From Micromonospora sp. C95 (lineage in GTDB: Bacteria > Actinomycetota > Actinomycetes > Mycobacteriales > Micromonosporaceae): a stretch of 64,000 nucleotides of DNA. The stretch spans positions 1 to 64,000 of the forward strand of contig NZ_JAGPXT010000014.1 of the NCBI RefSeq assembly GCF_018070465.1, written 5' to 3'. Made by a program: the position numbers and the translations under genes. The notes under the pieces are model-generated. The model was not told the DNA's origin. It searched no databases and saw nothing but the letters and a program-made list of their open reading frames with translations. Shown in pieces: positions 61,010 to 64,000 of this stretch; positions within the stretch are counted from its first letter, which is position 1, and every line of letters starts with the position of its first letter.

Positions 61010-62280
61010 CCGCGTCAGCGCCCGCCGGGGCGGCGACCTCCACCGGCCCGGCGGGCCTTGCCGCCGACGGCCGGGGAGCGGGTGCCGACGAGCCGGTCCT
61101 CGGCACAACCGCCGCCACCGACGCGTGGAGCGGACGTTTCCGGCTCTGGGACAGCTACTTCGCACTGGCGGGTGCCGGGGTGGCACTGGTCGTGGCCGCC
61201 GACACGTGGTGGTCGCCGGTCGCCCGCGTCGGATGCCTTGCGCTGTTCCTCGCCCTGGCCGGCTGGTACGTCGGCTTCGGCCGGCGACTGATGCGGGAAT
61301 CCATCGAGGACTGGCGGGGCTACGTCTACCTCGCCGGGGTGGCCCTGCTCTACGTGCCGGCGGTGCTGCTCAACGGCAACGCGTCGTTTCTGTTGTTCGT
61401 GCTCTGCCCGCAGGTGTTCATGGTGCTGCCGGCCCTACCGGCGGTGCTCGCGGTGGTGCTGTTCAACTCGGTACACATCGTCGTCCTGGCCATCCGGCTA
61501 CCGGATCTGAACGACCTCGTCGCGCCTTTGCTGGTGGCGGTGATGATCGTGTTCGTCGTCTGTGTCCTCGGAGTCTGGTCGCAGCGCACCGTCGACGAGA
61601 GCGCCCGACGTGCCGGCCTGATCGTCCAACTGGAGCGGACCAGGGCGGAGCTCGCCGAGCTGTCCCACCAGGCGGGGATCGCCGCCGAACGTCAACGCCT
61701 CGCCGCCGACATCCACGACACCGTCGCGCAGGGCCTGTCCAGCGTGGTGATGCTCGTCCAGGCCGCCGAGGCCGACCTGGACGGCGACCCCGACCGGGCC
61801 CGTAAGCACCTGGCGCTGGCCCGGCAGACGGCCCGGGAGAACCTGATCGACGTACGTACGCTCGTCGCCGCGTTGACTCCCGCGCAGCTCACCGACGCCC
61901 CGTTGGAGCAGGCACTGCATCGGCTGGCGCAGCGGTTCAGCCAGCAGACCGGGGTACCGACGAACTGTGTCGTCTCCGGCGCCGGCCCGGCCCTGAGCAC
62001 GGATCTGGAGGTGGTGTTGCTCCGCGCGGCACAGGAGGCGCTGGCCAACGTCCGCCGGCACGCCGACGCCCGCGCGGTGGCCGTCCTGCTCCGCCGCGAC
62101 GACCGGCGGATCGCCCTCGAAATCGCCGACGACGGGACCGGGTTCGACGTCGATGCCGCCACCGACGGCTACGGCCTGGCCGGGTTGCAAGCCCGGGTCG
62201 AGCAGGTCAACGGCTCGGTGGACGTACGCTCCGTGCCCGGCGCGGGGACCACTGTCCGGGTGGAGGTGCCCTGCCAATGA
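61006..62280 (+). CDS. sensor histidine kinase, NarL-type (HisKA_3)
   Basis: A 424-aa protein. I chose GTG 61006, which overlaps the permease stop by 4 nt, over GTG 60967. About six membrane helices fill residues 45-195, without a distinct sensor domain. The HisKA_3 box is ERQRLAADIHDTVAQGLSSV with the phosphorylated His in DIHD near residue 236. HATPase_c follows (AAQEALANVRRHADARAVAV; EIADDGTGFD; GYGLAGLQARVEQVNGSVDV). It probably phosphorylates the regulator encoded next and may use the ABC permease as co-sensor. Confidence 0.92.
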   Translation: MTASAPAGAATSTGPAGLAADGRGAGADEPVLGTTAATDAWSGRFRLWDSYFALAGAGVALVVAADTWWSPVARVGCLALFLALAGWYVGFGRRLMRESIEDWRGYVYLAGVALLYVPAVLLNGNASFLLFVLCPQVFMVLPALPAVLAVVLFNSVHIVVLAIRLPDLNDLVAPLLVAVMIVFVVCVLGVWSQRTVDESARRAGLIVQLERTRAELAELSHQAGIAAERQRLAADIHDTVAQGLSSVVMLVQAAEADLDGDPDRARKHLALARQTARENLIDVRTLVAALTPAQLTDAPLEQALHRLAQRFSQQTGVPTNCVVSGAGPALSTDLEVVLLRAAQEALANVRRHADARAVAVLLRRDDRRIALEIADDGTGFDVDAATDGYGLAGLQARVEQVNGSVDVRSVPGAGTTVRVEVPCQ

Positions 62281-62894
62281 TCACTGTGCTGCTGGTCGAC
62301 GACCATCCGGTGGTCCGGGCCGGCGTGGCCGGCATGCTGGCGGGCGTGGACGACATCACCATCGTCGGTGAGGCCGGCGACGCCGCCGAGGCGGTGACCC
62401 AGGTGCGCCACCGACGACCCGACGTCGTGCTGATGGATCTGCGGCTGCCCGGCGGTGACGGGGTCGAGGCCACCGCCCGGATCCGCACCGAGTCGCCGCA
62501 GACCCGGGTGGTGGTGCTCACCACCTACGAAACCGACGCCGACATCCTGCGCGCCGTCGAGGCCGGTGCCGCCGGCTACCTGCTCAAGGACGTCGCCCGC
62601 GTCGACCTGATCACCGCCGTACGCACCGCGGCGCGCGGCGGCACGGTCCTCGCTCCGTCGGTGGCCAGCCGGCTGCTGCACCACGTCCGCCGGCCAGCCC
62701 GGGGCACGCTGTCCGTCCGGGAGGTGGAGGTGCTGCGCCTGGTAGGCCAGGGCTTGTCCAACGTCGAGATCGGTCGCGAGCTGCACATCAGTGAGGCGAC
62801 CGTAAAGACCCACCTGCTGCGTACCTTCAACAAGCTCGACGTCTCCGACCGCACCGCCGCGGTCACCACCGCGATGGCCGCCGGCCTGCTCTGA
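62277..62894 (+). CDS. LuxR/NarL-family response regulator
   Basis: A 205-aa protein. The receiver domain has acidic DDHP near residue 7, phospho-Asp in VLMDLRLPGGDGV near residue 53 and Lys in LLKDVAR near residue 103. A LuxR-type HTH is at the C-terminus (SVREVEVLRLVGQGLSNVEI, then ISEATVKTHLLRTFNKLDVS). ATG 62277 overlaps the kinase stop by 4 nt. It likely controls the ABC exporter genes it is co-transcribed with. Confidence 0.95.
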   Translation: MITVLLVDDHPVVRAGVAGMLAGVDDITIVGEAGDAAEAVTQVRHRRPDVVLMDLRLPGGDGVEATARIRTESPQTRVVVLTTYETDADILRAVEAGAAGYLLKDVARVDLITAVRTAARGGTVLAPSVASRLLHHVRRPARGTLSVREVEVLRLVGQGLSNVEIGRELHISEATVKTHLLRTFNKLDVSDRTAAVTTAMAAGLL

Positions 62895-62954
62895 GCCATG
62901 CCCGGCCGGCGGATTTCGGTGGCCGGCACCGGCGGCGAGCTGGCAGGCTGACCG

Positions 62955-63446
62955 GTGATGGAGATCAGGATCGCGACCGCCGACGACTGGCCCGGCGTCT
63001 GGCCCTTCCTGCGGGAGATCGTCGCCGCAGGTGAGACGTACACCTGGCCCCGGGACGTCGACGAGGCACGGGCCCGGCAGATGTGGCTGGTGGCCCCGCC
63101 CGGCCGCACCGTGGTCGCCGTCGACCAGGACGGCACGGTCCTCGGCTCGGCGAAACTGGCCCCCAACCAGCTCGGCCCCGGGGCGCACGTCGCCAACGCC
63201 AGTTTCATTGTCGCACCGGCGGCGGCCGGGCGCGGCATCGGGCAGGCCCTCGGCGAGTACGTGCTGGGCCTGGCCCGCGCCGACGGCTACCGGGCGATGC
63301 AGTTCAACGCGGTGGTGGCGGCCAACACCCGCGCGGTGGCGTTGTGGCGGTCGCTCGGCTTCGACGTGGTGGGGCGGATCCCGGAGGGCTTCCGACACCC
63401 CGCCGACGGCTACGTCGACCTGCTGGTGATGTACCGGCGGCTCTGA
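62955..63446 (+). CDS. GNAT-family N-acetyltransferase
   Basis: A 163-aa protein from GTG 62955 (ATG 62958 follows directly). The acetyl-CoA-binding motif A is FIVAPAAAGRGIGQALGEYV, motif B NAVVAANTRAVALWRSLGF. It resembles the L-amino-acid/phosphinothricin-type GNATs of actinobacteria, but substrate cannot be told. It starts 60 bp after the response regulator and lacks overlap, so it may be separately transcribed. Confidence 0.9.
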   Translation: MMEIRIATADDWPGVWPFLREIVAAGETYTWPRDVDEARARQMWLVAPPGRTVVAVDQDGTVLGSAKLAPNQLGPGAHVANASFIVAPAAAGRGIGQALGEYVLGLARADGYRAMQFNAVVAANTRAVALWRSLGFDVVGRIPEGFRHPADGYVDLLVMYRRL

Positions 63447-63488
63447 GCGGCGCGCCGACCGTCGGGTGCCGCCGGATAGCCTGGGCCG

Positions 63489-64000
63489 GTGATGCTGCCC
63501 CTGCCGACCGGCGAGTTCCAGGCGTACCTGTTCGACTGCGACGGCACGATCGTCGACTCGATGCCCCAGCACTACACCGCGTGGCGGGACACCCTCGACC
63601 GGTGGGGCTGCGCCTTCCCGGAGGACCTCTTCTACGCCTGGGCCGGGCGACCGACCGCGGACATCGTCGTCGCCCTCAACGAACAGCACGGCCTGAACAT
63701 GCCGGTGGAGGCCGTCGTCGCCCACCGCGAGACGCGTTTCCAGCAACTGCTGCCGACCGCCGCCGGCATCCCGGGGGTGCTGCGGCACATCGACGACGCG
63801 CACGGACGCATCCCGTTCGCCGTGGTCTCCGGCAGCACCCGGGAGGCGGTCACCGCCTCACTCGACGCGCTGGGCATCCTCGACCGATTCGACGTGCTGG
63901 TCTGCGCGGGCGACTACGCCCGTCCGAAGCCCGACCCGGAGCCGTTCCTGCGCGCCGCCGAACTGCTCGGCGTACCACCGGGGTCCTGCCTGGTCTTCGA
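63489..64000 (+). CDS. HAD-family phosphatase, cut by the right window edge
   Basis: A frame of at least 170 codons running off the window without a stop. GTG at 63489, with ATG at 63492 as alternative. HAD motif I is LFDCDGTIVDSM near residue 16, motif II Ser/Thr in VVSGSTREA and motif III Lys in RPKPDPEPFLRAAE. The cap insert between motif I and II is helical, as in beta-phosphoglucomutase/phosphatase types. Substrate unknown. The motif IV acidic pair would lie just beyond the edge. Confidence 0.9.
   Translation, partial: MMLPLPTGEFQAYLFDCDGTIVDSMPQHYTAWRDTLDRWGCAFPEDLFYAWAGRPTADIVVALNEQHGLNMPVEAVVAHRETRFQQLLPTAAGIPGVLRHIDDAHGRIPFAVVSGSTREAVTASLDALGILDRFDVLVCAGDYARPKPDPEPFLRAAELLGVPPGSCLVF

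Overview
The window is high-GC DNA from an actinomycete, most likely Micromonospora or a close relative in the Micromonosporaceae. The clues are frequent GTG starts, strings of ATGA/GTGA gene overlaps, a mycothiol-dependent enzyme family, an F420-type LLM oxidoreductase, an FN3/MoxR/DUF58/transglutaminase cluster, and CebR-type operators (consensus TGGGAGCGCTCCCA) in front of cellulase genes. The genus is an inference from family knowledge; no 16S or other marker is present.

Layout. (1) 1-16.4 kb is accessory and partly decayed. It holds a DUF5984-like gene, a frameshifted DUF6188-like gene, a five-gene reverse-strand operon (ECF sigma factor, zinc-finger membrane anti-sigma, ABC ATPase, two membrane proteins) whose genes all overlap by 4 nt, two convergent paralogous Cys-rich proteins, a MetE-like methyltransferase, a broken AfsR/NB-ARC-type regulator, several small hypotheticals, an IS3 transposase tail and a Fic protein. 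(2) 16.6-29.5 kb looks like a tRNA-integrated island. The 15-bp 3' end of tRNA-Leu(GAG) at 29471-29485 is repeated in the same orientation at 16601-16615. Between the copies lies a tightly overlapping operon of a CARF-HEPN protein (TIGR02710/Csm6-like, with no CRISPR array present), a 1297-aa UPF1-like SF1 helicase with a long coiled-coil insertion, a winged-helix protein and a two-HKD phospholipase-D-type nuclease. Facing it are a 5'-truncated helicase-Vsr-type protein and a HEPN-like protein, then a 5'-truncated serine recombinase that runs into the tRNA. (3) 29.6-64 kb is chromosomal core: a TPR/FN3 membrane protein, then FN3-MoxR-DUF58-transglutaminase (a cell-envelope cluster); SDR plus LLM oxidoreductase; DUF1028; a mycothiol-dependent isomerase-like protein; PAP2 phosphatase; DUF3159; a cellulose-degradation locus (GH48 exocellulase and GH1 beta-glucosidase lipoprotein) with three CebR boxes; an MFS exporter; a two-gene remnant of a conservon; an FGGY kinase; a TrpE-TrpG fusion behind a Trp-Trp leader peptide; WrbA; an ABC exporter co-encoded with its two-component system; a GNAT; and a HAD phosphatase cut by the window edge.

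The most interesting element is the four-gene CARF-HEPN / helicase / wHTH / PLD operon. Its architecture suggests signal-activated antiphage defence, with a second-messenger sensor RNase joined to a helicase-nuclease pair reminiscent of Mokosh. As far as I know this exact combination is not a named system. The function is inferred from domains and neighbours, not shown.
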